Below, piece after piece: positions 27,178 to 41,037 of a stretch of 64,000 nt of DNA. Within the stretch, counting starts at the first letter, position 1. Every line of letters starts with the position of its first letter. The notes under the pieces are model-generated. The model was not told where the DNA came from and made no database searches. It worked only from the letters and a program-made list of their open reading frames with translations. Position numbers and translations under genes: made by a program. Source of the DNA: Embiotoca jacksoni (taxonomy: Eukaryota > Chordata > Actinopteri > Embiotocidae); contig JAKOON010000012.1 in the NCBI GenBank assembly GCA_022577435.1, positions 8,487,412 to 8,551,411 on the forward strand, read 5' to 3'.

Positions 27178-28871
27178 GCTTGTGCAGGAATGTGGTTTCC
27201 TCTGTGCAGTGCTCGGATTAGCTGACTTTTGTATTCTGTTTGTGCTGTGGAAGAGATGAGAACGGAGGTGAATAACATGAGAGGATGTGAATGCCAGTTA
27301 GAGGGAGATGGAGAAAAGAGTCAAATTAAAGGAAATAACAGCATCACTACAAGAGTGCACTGTTCCACTTTTCCATAAACTGTTTAATTATGCTCCAATT
27401 ATAAATTCAATTCATTATGATATAACGTCTAATACAGTGTGACAAAAACAAGCAGAGATATAGCCAACGGAAGCTTTTAGAATGGAGAGAATAATACCAA
27501 CAGCTTTAAAAAGGAACAAGATGAAATTCCTCTTTACCACAATTAACACAGCATTACTTTCAGGTAGATACGTTAGGTCTTGTTTGTTGTGACTCATCTT
27601 CTCAGGCTACATTTGCTTCACTTCTCATTTTTTCTTTGGATGACTTCATTCAGGGATTTCTATCTCTACACATCATCCTGATTTGCATCTATATATACAC
27701 AACAGCAGCAGCAGTATTTCTCCTTCTCAAGTCAGCCTCACACAATCATGCAAAGTAGCAACAAGTCAGTAGAAGTCAGGTTAGTAGCAAGTGATGGGTC
27801 TCTGCTTACCTTTCAACTGTTCCCATATCTAGCTCAGCATCTTTAAAGTAAACGTGTTGCCATGGCAATGCACCACAACAAAATCTCTAAAACAACTTGT
27901 CAGTAGTTGTTGTGACCACTACTGTTTAAAAAGATACCAACAAGATGAAAACCTGTGAGACATGCTGGGTCCTGTGGACTAAACCCTCTGCTCTAGCAAA
28001 CAAAGTAACTCCCTCAAGTCACCAATAAAGTGATTTCACTCACCCCCAGTGGCAGTGGCAATAGTGCAGGGTTTTGTATCCACAACCCTGTGGCCAACAA
28101 TCACAAATGTGACCTTGCTAAGTACAGTCGACACTTAAATACGTACAAAAGTTCAAGTTTTCAAGTACAAAAGATAGATACTGCACAAAGCCATTATAAT
28201 CATGATGTCGATTCATAGGCGAAAAAAAGAAGAGATTATTAATGTGTATGAATAATGGCATTCAGAGCTATGGACACTGGGAACCCATTGTCCAATGCAA
28301 GTGGCCTCTCTGTCTGACCCATGCCCATTTCTTCACAAATACACACATGGTGACATCGCAGAGTACCACGATTGACGGCAGAGGTTTCTGTAGTCATTAT
28401 GTCATCGAGGACTCGGGCCAAGACGATTGAGATGGAGTTATTGAGGTTGCTGAATTGTACCAATGAAGTACAATGTAAATTATAATTACATATTACCATG
28501 AAGAGGAACAGAAAATCAAAGTTCATTTGCATCAGTGAAACACACATATCTCACTGTAAACTATACTTACTCAAAAAAGCAATCAAGTTATTGTCAAGGT
28601 GCATATCACACAATTGCAACATCCACAGTTATAATCCTAGCTCTTCCTTCCTCATTGATTCAAAATTAATTTTCTACCATCTTTGTAACCAGGACATACC
28701 TGGGGAATGCATAAAAAAAAAAAAATCTCCAGGTCAAATCTGAATACCGGTATCTATGCCTTTTTCAGTTAATATGTGGACATTTGGGCTCACTGTTGTG
28801 TTTTATTGACAAATTTAGAACAGTAATGTTTTCAATGTGTTGTTTAATTAATGAAATTAATACAGTTACAT

Positions 28872-29126
28872 CTAGTGCTGTGACCAAAGGTTATTTTTAA
28901 ATAATGAATATTTTGATTTTTGTTGTTGTTGTTGTTGATTAATCACTCAATCATTTAGTGGATAAAATGCTTGTACTAAACATGTATCTTCATGTGTAGT
29001 ACAAGCAACAGTCCAATATCAAAACGATACATTTTCCATTATTGCTTGATTGATAACTTAATCATTAAATTGTATCAAAATTGTTGCCAATTAATTTTCT
29101 GTTGAAGGGCTAATCACAGCTCTAAA
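28872..29126 (-). mobile_element. MITE-like repeat, copy B
   Basis: Diverged copy with GTTGATTAATCACTCAATC near the left and GCCAATTAATTTTCTGTTG then CACAGCTCTAAA at the right. It shows the same reverse-orientation layout as copy A. The copy at 61767-62134 is the best preserved. Confidence 0.45.
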
Positions 29127-30107
29127 CATATTACACTCTCTTTAAATCATTGTTTATCAAGTAGTTCCATTGCAATTAAGTTTATGTTGGGGATTTATTT
29201 ACTGCATTGTCATTAGAAATGACACTGTAATGAAAAGGGAGTAAAATGTTTATAATTAACAACCTACATATTGAAAACCTGAAGCAAAGTGTTTGTACAT
29301 TCATGTGATGCAGGCGTTGATGTTGATATAGATTCTGTTTTAGCTTCCTGTAATGCCCACAGTGAGGTTCCATTGTTATTGACTTTACTTTCAGTGGGGA
29401 TCCACATCCTTTCAATAGAGTTGCAACTCGCTGTGTTTTCCTTTGTGCTTCAGTCACAGCAGCAAAATCTACAAGAGACAAAGGAATCTTTTCACTCTCC
29501 TCCTCCAATTTATTGTCAGTAGTTTCAAGTGCCGAAGTCCTCAGTATAACAAACCTCCTCAGACGACATCATGTTCAAAAAGAGAGGTCATTAAATGCTT
29601 TGAGTTCAGAGGCATGAAGTTGAACACACACAGAGATTAAAGGAAATGTGGTGCTCTGACATGACAGCGCCTTTTCACTATATTTTCTTTGGCCAGATTT
29701 CTACTGTGATAAAGGAAAAAAACAGACAAACACAACCATTGTAGAACAGTTTTGTCTTGTGCCATTTTTCTGCCCCACTTCGCCACATACAAATGAGAAG
29801 GCATTTGGTTAAGGGCAGATCTCCAGAGACAAATCTGTGACTGGATGACAGCATGCTTGCATACACTTGCCTTCTGGCAATATACTGCACAGACGAGTGC
29901 TTTAACTATAAATTGACCCATTTTGAACTGCATCTATTCATAGCAACAATACACTGCCATGCTCTATTCATTCTGGAGCAAGGATATTAGCCAGTAGGCA
30001 ACATGCAGGCTGAAATACCCAAAAAACACTATTTGGTGTTTAGCTGTTAGATTGGCAGATGGTGTTTAACTCACAAAATGATGACACTGTTGTCAGAGTG
30101 ATTTGTA

Positions 30108-30228
<121 letters not shown>

Positions 30229-32332
30229 CTAACAGTATCCTACTCCTCCATCATGTTATCATGGTGAGTGGGCACACAGGGATCCCATCTGCTTTCTAGC
30301 TAGATCAGTATCCTTTCCAGACAGCTGCTCTGGTATGTGACCGTGTCAGTCAATCATAAATGTAAAACAAAGACCATCATCACTACGGTGAAAGCCCCCA
30401 GTCTGCTCAATGTAGTAGATCACGTCTGTCAGCTTTCTGTTTCTACAGTGGATCGGGCTTGAACAATGTGTCCGACGAAAAAGCGCCATCTTTAAATGCT
30501 GCTTATCATGGAAGTATATAAGACCTCAATATCCGTTGTTTAATTCCAGCAATTCAATGCTCATTACAAGGTAAATACAACATCTTCACCATTCCTCAGT
30601 TTGGCCACAGACCCCGAGTCCTTACTCTCCACCCATGGAGAGAGGGCATGACCTCAGTATGCTGCAGTCAGGGTCTGAGGTCACCGCCATGCTGCCTCTG
30701 TCAGTCCTCGCCTCCCTAAACACTTCAACTTGCTCTGTGAGTCAAAGATCTTGGCAAGCATTGTGCCGGAGAAAAATAAGATGTTTTAAACAAGCTACAG
30801 CGGTTATTGTTGGCAGCAGCAGCATCAAGCCAAATAGAGGTATAAGAAAGCCCGGGGATCCTTATGCAACCCCACATTTGAGAGCAATACATGATGCAAG
30901 CAGAGACAGCAGAAGTGTCCCAGACATGGCTCAGATGGAGAGAGGACTGATGAGCCAGCAGCAAATTTGCTCTGAACAGAATATGGTTCAAGATTTTCAG
31001 AAGCCAGACTGTGTTATATAATGTCTTAACTCAGTTTATTTGTAATGCTATGGAAATGTCACTAAATGTCTCAGTCTAAAGAGCTGAAAAATAAAATGCA
31101 GTGAAACACATAATGGCTATTCTTCAACGTTTAGGTCAATGTGAAAAAAAAAAAAAGTTACCCCCTTGGATTTGTAAATGCTGTCGGGCTACAACACTTC
31201 ATTTTGCCCAAAAGCAATCCCTTTACTTTGTACGACTGACCTGAATTTGAGGCATCACAAAGCAAACAAAAATAATTTACACTCTGAGGTTAATTGTTTG
31301 CGACAGAACCCAAAGGCTCTTGGACCAGTGCAATGAAACCTACAACAGGGAAATCTGGGACAAACTCGGTGACTGTGTCTTCTTCTCAGGCACAACAAAT
31401 TCAACCTATGGGGAGAACACAGCAACAGCGCCATTAAGTGAGAGGAAATAAATATGTTACCTTTCTTATGGTAGGTGTGTGGTACCTTTGAATGACACCT
31501 GCTCACAAAATAGCTTATTTTCTATTAGTATAACCACTGTCAGAGCCAAATCTAATATCATTCTGAACATCATTCATTGAATTGCAGTCAATATGACACA
31601 GTAACTTGATGACATTTGGTATTTAAATTTAAGCAGAAAATGCTGTACTCCATTCACATACTAAGAGCAGAATTCACAGATCAGAAGCTAATAAACGAGG
31701 GCATCAGTCTTTTTCTTTCATGCATAATTATGTAACTACCTACACATAACCCAGCAGCTTGACAAAAATATTGCAGCCACAGGCCAAATGCGTTGCCAGT
31801 CATTCTTTCTACCCATTAATGGTGCTAATTGGAGGACCCTTCACTCTCTGGCTCCCATTGAGCCTGCGTTCACAAGATAAACAGAGAAAAAGATCATGTT
31901 TATGTTACTGGACATGGCTGCAGCTGCTGCTTAAAACTGTGTCTGAGCGCGTTTTTTGGTTTTGTTTTTTCAGAGACAGAAACGTGTTACATAAACTTGC
32001 AAATGCCAGATTCACACAGGGTCCACGTGATCCGTTTGTTATTGTCAGCTCCTTACGCAAGTCTGCCAATGCACAACATCAAAAAAATAGAAAAGCCCAG
32101 GTATGAGTCATGCAGCCACACGTCCCTGCAGCGCAAAAATCGTATATTGTAAGTTCAGTATAAAAGGACACATGCAGAAATATGAAAACAAATCAAGAAG
32201 CACCCTTTGGGAATCAGCAGCATTTGTTTAGGCTGGCATGCATTTTTGATTCAGGTCTACCGTGAGCCGAAATATGCAACATGTTTCGCGAGTAAAGTAA
32301 TAAATGACAAATTCTGGTTTAATCACCTGGTG

Positions 32333-32840
32333 ACGTAATTCTCCAGCTCCCTGTCGATTTCACAAAACCATAATTGCGCTTCGAGGAGCCCTCGAGTCTC
32401 TTTCCTCCCGCTGCCTGAGCTCAAGTCTACCCGATGGTTCAGTCCCTCCGAGATGCTGAAGAGAAACCAGCCTGCTGATTGGCTGGCTCCGTGTGAAACG
32501 AGCGGTTTTCTCCCTTGCCTCGTCGATGTAGGATGTGATGGTGCAACGGTGGTTAGCGGAGCGCTGATAAACACGTAGTCTGAGCTGGGGGGATCTTCTG
32601 GTGCTCTGAGAGGTGGAGGAGGTGGAAGACGTAAACAGAGGACGCGGATGGTTTTATATGGAAGACCTTTACAGCTCCATTCATAAACAACCAAGTCCCA
32701 GTTTGTGATCGTCATATAGGAAGGGAATCCATGAGAGGCCAACGGAGGCATGCAGCAGCAATAAAAACGGAATATTTTTAGATCTTGGCTCGCTTACTGT
32801 GGGTGTTCAGAGAGAACTATCTCCAGGGATTACCCTTTAT
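32333..32840 (-). promoter_or_regulatory. Possible distal tppp first exon and promoter
   Basis: On the minus strand a TATAAAG-like element (~32833-32840) precedes a GC-richer block that ends at a CAG|GTGATT donor-like site near 32332. The 142-codon open frame across it (32323-32751) is proline- and serine-rich and matches no family I know. I read the block as a candidate noncoding leader exon for tppp, about 5 kb upstream of its ATG. Transcript evidence is absent. Confidence 0.25.
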
Positions 32841-35081
32841 ATTATGAGGAATCTGTTCTAATGGCAAAACAAAGCTCTTATTCCCTTAAAATGGATTCAT
32901 ATACCCAAGTCTATCCTCTAAACCTGACTCTTCTGATGTCCAGTGCACCAATGTGTTACACAACCAGTAGTAGCCCGATGGATGGACATTATGTAACCTT
33001 TAGTCTTGCTGATGGTTCAGCTTGGTGCTATAGCCAAGTTCTCATTTACAACACAGAGACAAGTGGTGAATACAGGCCTGCTGAGGGCAAAGGACTCAGA
33101 TTAGTGATAGTTGATCATGATGAAAGCAGTCTGGACAGAGTGTAATCACTTGATGATAAAATAGTCCAGCTCAAGCTGCTTCAATTGTGCCACAGTGTGG
33201 TTAATAGTAGGCTGTAGAGAAGACACAAACACTAGTGAAGTAAACATAGTGTGTTTTATGACTTTACGATCACACTGAGCTATAACAGTTGGCTGCCATT
33301 TGTGAAATCAGCATTTTTCATAAAGCAATACAGAAACAAAACACAATTACAGAATTATAAAATGTTTACCGAACTGAAAAATAGTACTCAGTGTCGGTCA
33401 AACTCCAAGTCATCTTCAGTTCGTATATAAGAAATACACATGTAAGGTCAGACTCACTTCCATGAAGCAGAAAAACATGTACAAATTATAAAATTCAAGA
33501 TGACTGAATTCTATTTAGCCGTTTTGGTTTCAGGGTCCAGGTGTGGTTGGCTTCCTATCACAATTTACTTGGAAACTTGAAGAGAACAGAACCTTTGTTT
33601 GTGTTATTAGTAACACACCTGCCAGTTTAAAATGTCTGCTGAGAAAGACCCCTTTCATCCTATATTATGTCATCCCTTAGGCCTACTATATTATAGGAGA
33701 TTTGAAAACTTAAAGTGAGCAGATATAACGTTTTGTAAAACAACATTTAATTCGTGCCATCATAAGAAAATAACAAGAAAAATAGGAAAATAAGAATTTC
33801 TCACCAACAAGAATTAAATACGTCAAAGAAGGAGAGTGGCTGTAAGGGGCAGCTTGGCAGCAACAAAGTAGGTCACATCACAGACAGTCCTCTCTGAAAA
33901 AAAAATGGAGATGACTGTGACAGAAAGACAACAAATGTACATAATTTAAAAAAAAGTGATTCAAAAATTCTCCAACTTAAAAAGACAAGTCACCCAGGTG
34001 TGTACAGCCCTCTAGTGGTAAAGAATATGTGACAGCCTACAAACAGACACCTTGTATAAATATATCCTATTCCAAATTCTTGGATAAAATTCGAGTCAAA
34101 TTAAAAAACAAATATTGCAATAACAACACATCCCTAATGAAACATAAAAAAAAATATCAGTTTGGATATTATTACCCGACAGCAGAACACACTTTTTATA
34201 AAAGAAAGCAACCAAGCCCTCAGGTGCTGCTGAGTCAAAGTGCTGCAGAGCTTCCTTTTGATTCAGTTAAGAGTAGTGAAGCCTTATTCAGGTAGATGAC
34301 AGACACACTTCATAGAAATCTACTCTATTTGCACCCACAAGGTGGCATTTGTTGGTAAAAAGACTGCAAGCTACACAATTGACAATTTTTGCAAGATGAA
34401 CCAGTGCATCATCTCCACTGCCGACCCTTTGTTCTCTTGGTTGTATTTCTAAAATCCTGATCTTCCTAATAACTCTTGTAAGCTTGCCCTCCAAATTAGC
34501 CATGTATTATTCTGCTGTCAAAGGTGAAGTGTGTGTAAGTGTGTCAGGCATGCACTACTTCCAAGCCGTTTTCAGTAGCGTCATAAACTCTAACCCCAGT
34601 TTCCTTTTTTCATTTCTACAACTTCCTGTTGGCCTCCTGAATGTATCTGCAGCACAATCTTTTGCTATTCATCTGCAGACAAAGCCATGTGATTACAAGT
34701 CAATATATACATTTAATTCCACTTGTCTCAAGATACATTTTCTGACAAATATTGTGAGCTCTAAGTAGGCTATTGTTTATTCCTACATTCCCTACATGTA
34801 TCCTCCTCCATTGCATGTGCAGTGTAGTTGCGGTTTTGTATGGCTTAAAAAAAAAAAGAGAGATATACATCAAGACTTTTACAGAGAATCACCTTAATGC
34901 TCTGTCTTTGGCCAAACATGAGTCTTGGCTACTGTCAAAACTGTGGCTGGTGAATGCATTTTCATAAGTTGCGAACAAAGCAAACCAGTAGAGTTAGACA
35001 TAAACTCTTGAGAGATGTAGAAGCTGGAGGTGATGTGGCTTCGGCTATCTTTAGTGTCAACATGTGATGAAGAAGGTTAAA

Positions 35082-35082
<1 letters not shown>

Positions 35083-35132
<50 letters not shown>
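35083..35132. repeat. (AAT)n microsatellite
   Basis: About 16 perfect AAT units in the putative zdhhc11 3' UTR region. Confidence 0.97.
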
Positions 35133-35133
<1 letters not shown>

Positions 35134-35623
35134 GCAAAAATGGTGTATTTATATTCTTTACTATCAAATTTTACACCAAAAAAAGGTTACAAAATATTGG
35201 CAACTTTGGTACATAAAAACATAAACTGACAGCTGAAGTCTTACTTCAGGCTAGTATCTGCTCCACTACTTGCTCAAAGTTAGAGTCGGTAGAGTACTTA
35301 GAAAATTTGATTTTCAGGAAGATATAAAAAATAGATCAGAAGCTCGTGGAACAGAGACTAACCTGGAAATGAGGCTGGACTTCGGCAGTGTATACAAGTT
35401 AGGGAGATAAAACACAGATTTAAATAATTTAAAAATTACAAATAAAAAAAAAGGAACAACACATACATATAGGCATACAAAATGTGCTTTGGATTAAAAA
35501 CTGTTCGATGATGCGTCTTAAACCGTGGCGTCCAAGACGTCCTCTGTCCCTATTAATGGCTCAGTTTTATGAAGCATAATTTTAAGAATAAATATTTTTC
35601 CGAGAGCAGCAGGTCCTCATCCA

Positions 35624-38419
35624 CTACCGTGTGGACATCGTTGACTGACAATTATCATCTGGGGTCATAACCGAGCTGCTCAGAGGATCCTGCACCCCGG
35701 GACCACTGTCGACAGACATCACCCTGGCGTTCCGAGCCGCTTCGTTGTCGTCAGGCTTCCAGTTTTCAAGTTTCACTCATCGACATTTCCCCTTTCAGAC
35801 ACAGGAAACAAAATGTATTGTTTACAAAATGCATTGGCTCATGTTTTTTGGTGATCCATATCAAAAACCTTTACAGACAAATGTCCCATCAGCTGTATCA
35901 GAATTGTTTTGTAAATAAATTTACACTGAGCAACCAGCAAATAAGTGATTCAGTCAAACAATCCTGTTAGAAATAATGTGAAATGCATATCTTAAATTGC
36001 TTAAGACACTGAAAGAAACTAAATGATCAACTCTTTGGCTGTTATGCTGTAGAGTTCTTTTTATTTACATTATATTGTCAGGCATTACTAATATTTTTGC
36101 TTCTTCGCATTTGTAAATGGAGGTGGACACACAAGTGTTCAGTATTGATAAAAGCAGTCAAACACTTACTTGGTGTATCCTCTGGGGGATTTTCTGTGCC
36201 ATAATGGAAACTACTCTCCTTCTCAGTTGATCTCTTAAAGTTTTCCAGCTATATCAAAAACAGATATTTTGTGAAATATCAAAAGATTTGAGCCATGTGA
36301 AATCATTCAAATAAGATGAGTAGACACAGTTACCTCTGTACATATAGATTCTGAAAGTCGGCTGGCGAGTGGGCCTTTATCGTCAAATTTACAGGAACTG
36401 CAGGAAAGCCAGAGCAGCATTAAATATCCCTCTCCAATTACCTTTGGCAGTAGTATAATAAGAACCATAAAAGAAGTGATTTACCTTGAACTCTGCGATA
36501 ATGTTGGCTCACAGTGTATTGAGCTTTCTTGGCTCTTTAGAAAGAGAAAAATAATTTTACACGATGGACTGAACAGGTGAATGACTAAGAGGCAGAGGAT
36601 GGGTCTCACCTGTGGAGTGTCGTTATGGGTTTTCATATCACAAGGAATTCCTGATTCAGTGTCTCGGCTTCTAGATTCTTTTTGGCGCTGTATCTTTATG
36701 TAATCGTATGTGCTTATGCCCTTATAGACTGTGAAGCCAAGAGGAGAACAAACACCAGAGGAAACGGTGACAGTTAATGATTGAAGGGGAAGAATCAAAG
36801 TAATTGCCGGTTTTGGTAATTGTCACTTACAGAGGTAAACATGAAAGCCCAGTAGATGACCAAGCAGCAGCAGGCAGATGATGCTCAGCATGATTGTTAT
36901 GAAGGCTAATATAAGGAGACCAGCGGAACTAGTCTTAATGGGAGCTAATGGTAAAAACACCAGCCAGGTATTGTTCCCCAGCAGATCTATAAAAATGAAA
37001 GAACAAAACGACAACACACACAGCTTAAAATGATGCCATTAACAAAATTAATAACATTTCCTTGTACCGAGTCAGATACAACTCACTGTTAAACTGTGGT
37101 GCAGTCCGTAAACTGGTTGGATCCAGGTAATGCTGAATAAATATGAATAAGACGACAACAATGACCAGAAAGATGCCTAATGTAGCAGAGGACAGCGCCA
37201 AAAAGAAGAACCTGAAGGTAACACACAAAACCTGCTGTTAATTTATATAGCAGGCCACAACTATAAATACAAAAACAAGTCAGGTACACAGAAAACACTT
37301 GTTCATCCAAAACTTCATCTTACCAGTAGTTTCTCCTACCCACACACGTGTTCAGCCACTTGCAATGGTGATCAAAGTCCTCCACACACTTGTTGCAGAC
37401 ACCACAGTGTTTCACTTTGGGACCACTACATGAAGATTATTTTACATCGTTATATCTTTTAAAACTCTTTTTCATGATCGTAAAACGAGATGTCCAATAG
37501 CTTTTCGTAAAATGGCATTGCTGCTCGAAATACATACACTTTGACGTCACAGAGATAACAGTGTAGATCCTGGATAACATGTGGTTGCTTTGTACGGTCA
37601 AACAGAGGCATCGGGTTGGAATAGCTCTGTTTGGCCCTCACACTGGCATCTGCTGGATCTATGGTCACAGCAGCAATGTGGGTGAAAAAGTGGACACCAC
37701 ATACTATGCCCATCAGCTGTACACAGCAACAGTCAAGGAAAACAGCACTGCATATTAGAAGAATTCTGCAACATGGGATTAACGTGCAGTGAAAGGCAGA
37801 GTAGTAAGTAAGCGAGAACAAGAAACTGAAAACTGCTGGACACAAGCGAGTCCTCTGTGTGAGAAAGAAAAGCCTGAAGACATTGACTGTTCTTATGGCA
37901 GAGTGAAGCTCCAGTGAAATTAACTACTGTGTTGACATCATGCAACACGTAACAAAAAGACCACTGATTATGTCTTTTGAGCTTCATAAAGACCACAGAA
38001 AAAGAGACAGTCATGTCGGGTGTGACTGGAGCCCATACAGACAGGCGACACAACAAAATCCTTGTCTTGTCCAGCAGCCCAAACAAAACTGTGGCAGAGG
38101 CTAATGTTTGCGCCATATTCAAATGTGAAAGAGCCATGGCTGCACACTTGATAGTCAGCTACAGTGACAGCGAGGGTTCAGCTGTGGGTGTTAAGGATAC
38201 AGCATAGGCCACATGGCTCCACGGCAGAGGCAGAAGGGGAATGTAGATGCCGAAGCTGACTATGGCGAGGTAGCTATACACCAGCCACCCGACCACTTGG
38301 AAAACCTGAGGAGGGCACGACCATCCGTTTATCCTCGGTTGCTTGGAGGGAACCAGCTCATTTTGGATGCTGCCATGCGTGGGAGCTGTACGTCTCAGCC
38401 TCTTACTGAAGCAGTTCAT
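35624..38419 (-). CDS. zdhhc11: DHHC palmitoyltransferase ZDHHC11
   Basis: Predicted S-acyltransferase that transfers palmitate from acyl-CoA to cysteines of target proteins at endomembranes. Ten coding exons close in frame (1245 nt, 414 aa; human ~412): 38419-38201, 37716-37538, 37425-37324, 37211-37087, 36986-36831, 36728-36610, 36534-36485, 36397-36334, 36248-36170, 35775-35624. Two transmembrane segments precede the cysteine-rich domain (PRINGWSCPPQVFQVVGW; LMGIVCGVHFFTHIAAVTID). The domain reads KHCGVCNKCVEDFDHHCKW with the active-site DHHC at 151-154. Two more hydrophobic spans follow (FFFLALSSATLGIFLVIVVV; LLILAFITIMLSIICLLLLG), then TYDYIK and a long hydrophilic tail. DPADASVR...MPLFDR matches ZDHHC11. 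The ATG lies directly after a TCTAG acceptor. The last exon's acceptor has a poor pyrimidine tract, so the C-terminal ~50 aa are less certain. Confidence 0.93.
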
Positions 38420-39107
38420 CTAGACGGTAAAAGAGGAGAATAAACACAGGCTGTAGAACACACACACAAAGTCCTGCTTCAGCAGAGAGTGGCCCCATTT
38501 GCTGGGGAAATGAGTTAGGAAAATGAGTTGAGCATTATGTCACTGGCTGTTCACCCTGTACAGGAACTACACTCCTACTGTTTTACGGCTAAAAATAGCG
38601 TGGCAATTCTACTACCAACTGGAATTAAAAATAAATAAATAAATAAATACACACACACGTATACAAGAAACATGCATGTGCATTGCAGTATTATGGAATA
38701 AAATAAACAACACCACAAAGTCCAGCTCCAAATGACCATAATATTCAATCAATACTTCTCCAAAACAAAAAGTAAATCTGAATTTGTAGGCTTTATTTCT
38801 AAGCTGTTGTATTAAACTGGTTCAAGATAAGTTTACATAGTAACATAGCAGGACGTAGTAAATGCCTCAACAATTATGAGAAAAGACATATAACAAGGGG
38901 ATACTGTCCCAAAGGCCACAGAAAACAGCTGATCCTGAGTGAAAGAGCTACCCAAAGTGAAACATCCCTTTCTCTGTAAAAGGCCTTGAAATCACACGTT
39001 TTTATTTTGGCCATAGCCTTGACACAACACTTAAACTGTGCTGACAGTCCTCCATAGTATAACTACAAACTAGAAATAAATAAATAAAAATCAACAAGTT
39101 GTGGACT

Positions 39108-39112
<5 letters not shown>

Positions 39113-39175
<63 letters not shown>
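39113..39175. repeat. (TA)n microsatellite followed by T/A-rich tract
   Basis: About 31 TA units run into ATTTT-type repeats up to ~39210, within the first intron of zdhhc11. Confidence 0.97.
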
Positions 39176-39178
<3 letters not shown>

Positions 39179-39449
39179 ATTTTTATTTTTATTTTTTTAT
39201 TTTTTTTTAAACAAGCAGGCAGTTGTCTTGCGTTTTTGTTCATGTCTGCATTTGAAATCTGAGTGAAACTAAAGTTTGCTATTAGGTAAAAGAGAATAAA
39301 TTTCTCCCGCTGTCTTCCTGACAGCTGGTTTTGTTGCTTCGGTTTAGCCCAACAACTAATTCACAAACAGCTCGCTGATTTTACGCCTTAAAAATAAAGC
39401 CATTCCAACAATGTCTGTATAAAATTACAATCCATTAAGAATTACTTAC

Positions 39450-39780
39450 TTTTCCCGGTGAAAGACTGCGACGGCTGTACCAAAAATAATATGTTTGTGA
39501 TCAGATAGAGAGACGGAGATTTCCACCGCTTAATATCCCATGATTCGTTTGTCAGCCGGGCAGGTGCTTCAAATAAGTGACAATCACATTCTGAAAAAGA
39601 TGCAACGTCAACGAGGAACAATCAAAAGGCAGGTGTAATCATACTGCTCCAGTGCCCTTGGGTTTCATGTGACCGCAGGACAAGAGTCAGAAGTTGCAGA
39701 ATCAACTCACTCAGCAGGTCGGAGCAGCGTTATGGAAACTGCACCACTCGCGCATGCGCACTGTCGCTCTCCTCAAGATG
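39450..39780 (-). promoter_or_regulatory. zdhhc11 noncoding first exon and promoter with NRF1 site
   Basis: A strong donor (GGGAAAA|GTAAGTAAT) at 39450/39449 on the minus strand pairs with the acceptor right before the zdhhc11 ATG, which implies a noncoding leader exon. The perfect NRF1 palindrome GCGCATGCGC lies at 39750-39759, in CpG-containing sequence, with no TATA box. The transcription start (~39.5-39.74 kb) is inferred. Confidence 0.55.
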
Positions 39781-40806
39781 CACAGCGCTTTTTTTTTTTA
39801 TTGCTGCCCTTCACTGACTGAATAAATAAGCATGCAGCTTGTCTATCACACGCACAATCATAGCTTCTTTTTTTTTTCTCTCAGGTACTTCCAGGCCCTG
39901 GAGAATAAGCCTTTCGAAAAGGGTCGATGTTCATTTCCCACGAGGGAAAGAGGGAACTGCAGACACGGGTATATGCACGCAGGACACTTCTGCTTTCAAA
40001 AATAAAGTCTGTCTTTCATTTTACTTTATTAAAAGTACTTAACTGTGAACTCAACTACAAGTAAAAATGCAGCATTAAAGACTTCATTTAAGTATTATCA
40101 AGTATAAGTAAAAGTTAGCTAATCACTCTAAAACGCTCCCGCAGTGTTTTACTCATATGTTTTTGGATTAATATTTCTTCATTGATGTGAATTTTTACTT
40201 CTGTAGTTATTCAAAGTTGTAATACTTTTATCGTAATATAGTAATAATTTTACAGTTAATCTGAGGTTTTTCAAATGTTAATTTAGGTGAAGAAATTGGG
40301 GAATTTGCTCAAACCATGTAGAAATATTCAGTCCTTCATTTAATTAGAAAATATATTCATAATTCAATAAATTTGGATATGCATAGTTTTCACGGGACAG
40401 GAAGGGTATGGCAATTTGTAGTCTGAAAGGAGTAGAAGGTGCAATATTTGCCTCTGAGATGTAGTGGAGTAGAAAGATAAAGTAACGTCAAATGGAAATA
40501 CAAGTACCTCAAATTTGTACTTAAGTTTAGGATTGTTGTAATTGAACTCCACCACCGATTATACTGAATGTAAATGTATGCTGCAATGCATATCGCTCCA
40601 TTTTCACTTCCCTCACACATGGAGACACACCACATCACTCCTCAGTTAAAGCCTGTGAAGTGGAAGTTTAATCCTAAAGAAATCTGAGGACTCAGCAATG
40701 CGTCCTTACTTGCAGCCGGACATTCTTTCAACATCCTTGAATTGAAAATGCACTTTTTTGAATAAGTATGTCTAGTAAATAGTACCAACTTATATAATGC
40801 AGGGAC

Positions 40807-40812
40807 TTTATT
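40807..40812 (-). terminator. Candidate brd9 poly(A) signal
   Basis: AATAAA on the minus strand, 226 bp past the brd9 stop codon, giving a short 3' UTR. It is the nearest perfect hexamer that I found. Confidence 0.55.
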
Positions 40813-41037
40813 TTTGCTTATTGAACAACAGGCATGTATAAATACAGGTGCACACATTTAATATTCAAGTGTTACACTCATACAAAATCATACAATTACA
40901 CTACAAACAGTCTGTACACTTATATTCAGTCTTCAAAACAAGCCTGAGGCTCCTGCTGACTCAACAGAGTTTAAACAGTCCGACGCTGAACTCCTAGTGC
41001 TATTAACACCAGGATGACAAAACGGCAGCATGTGTGG

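Noticed and set aside
32323..32751. 142-codon minus-strand open frame as a protein gene
   Set aside because: The sequence is low-complexity Pro/Ser without splice partners or a recognised domain. More likely a noncoding leader or a chance frame in GC-richer DNA.
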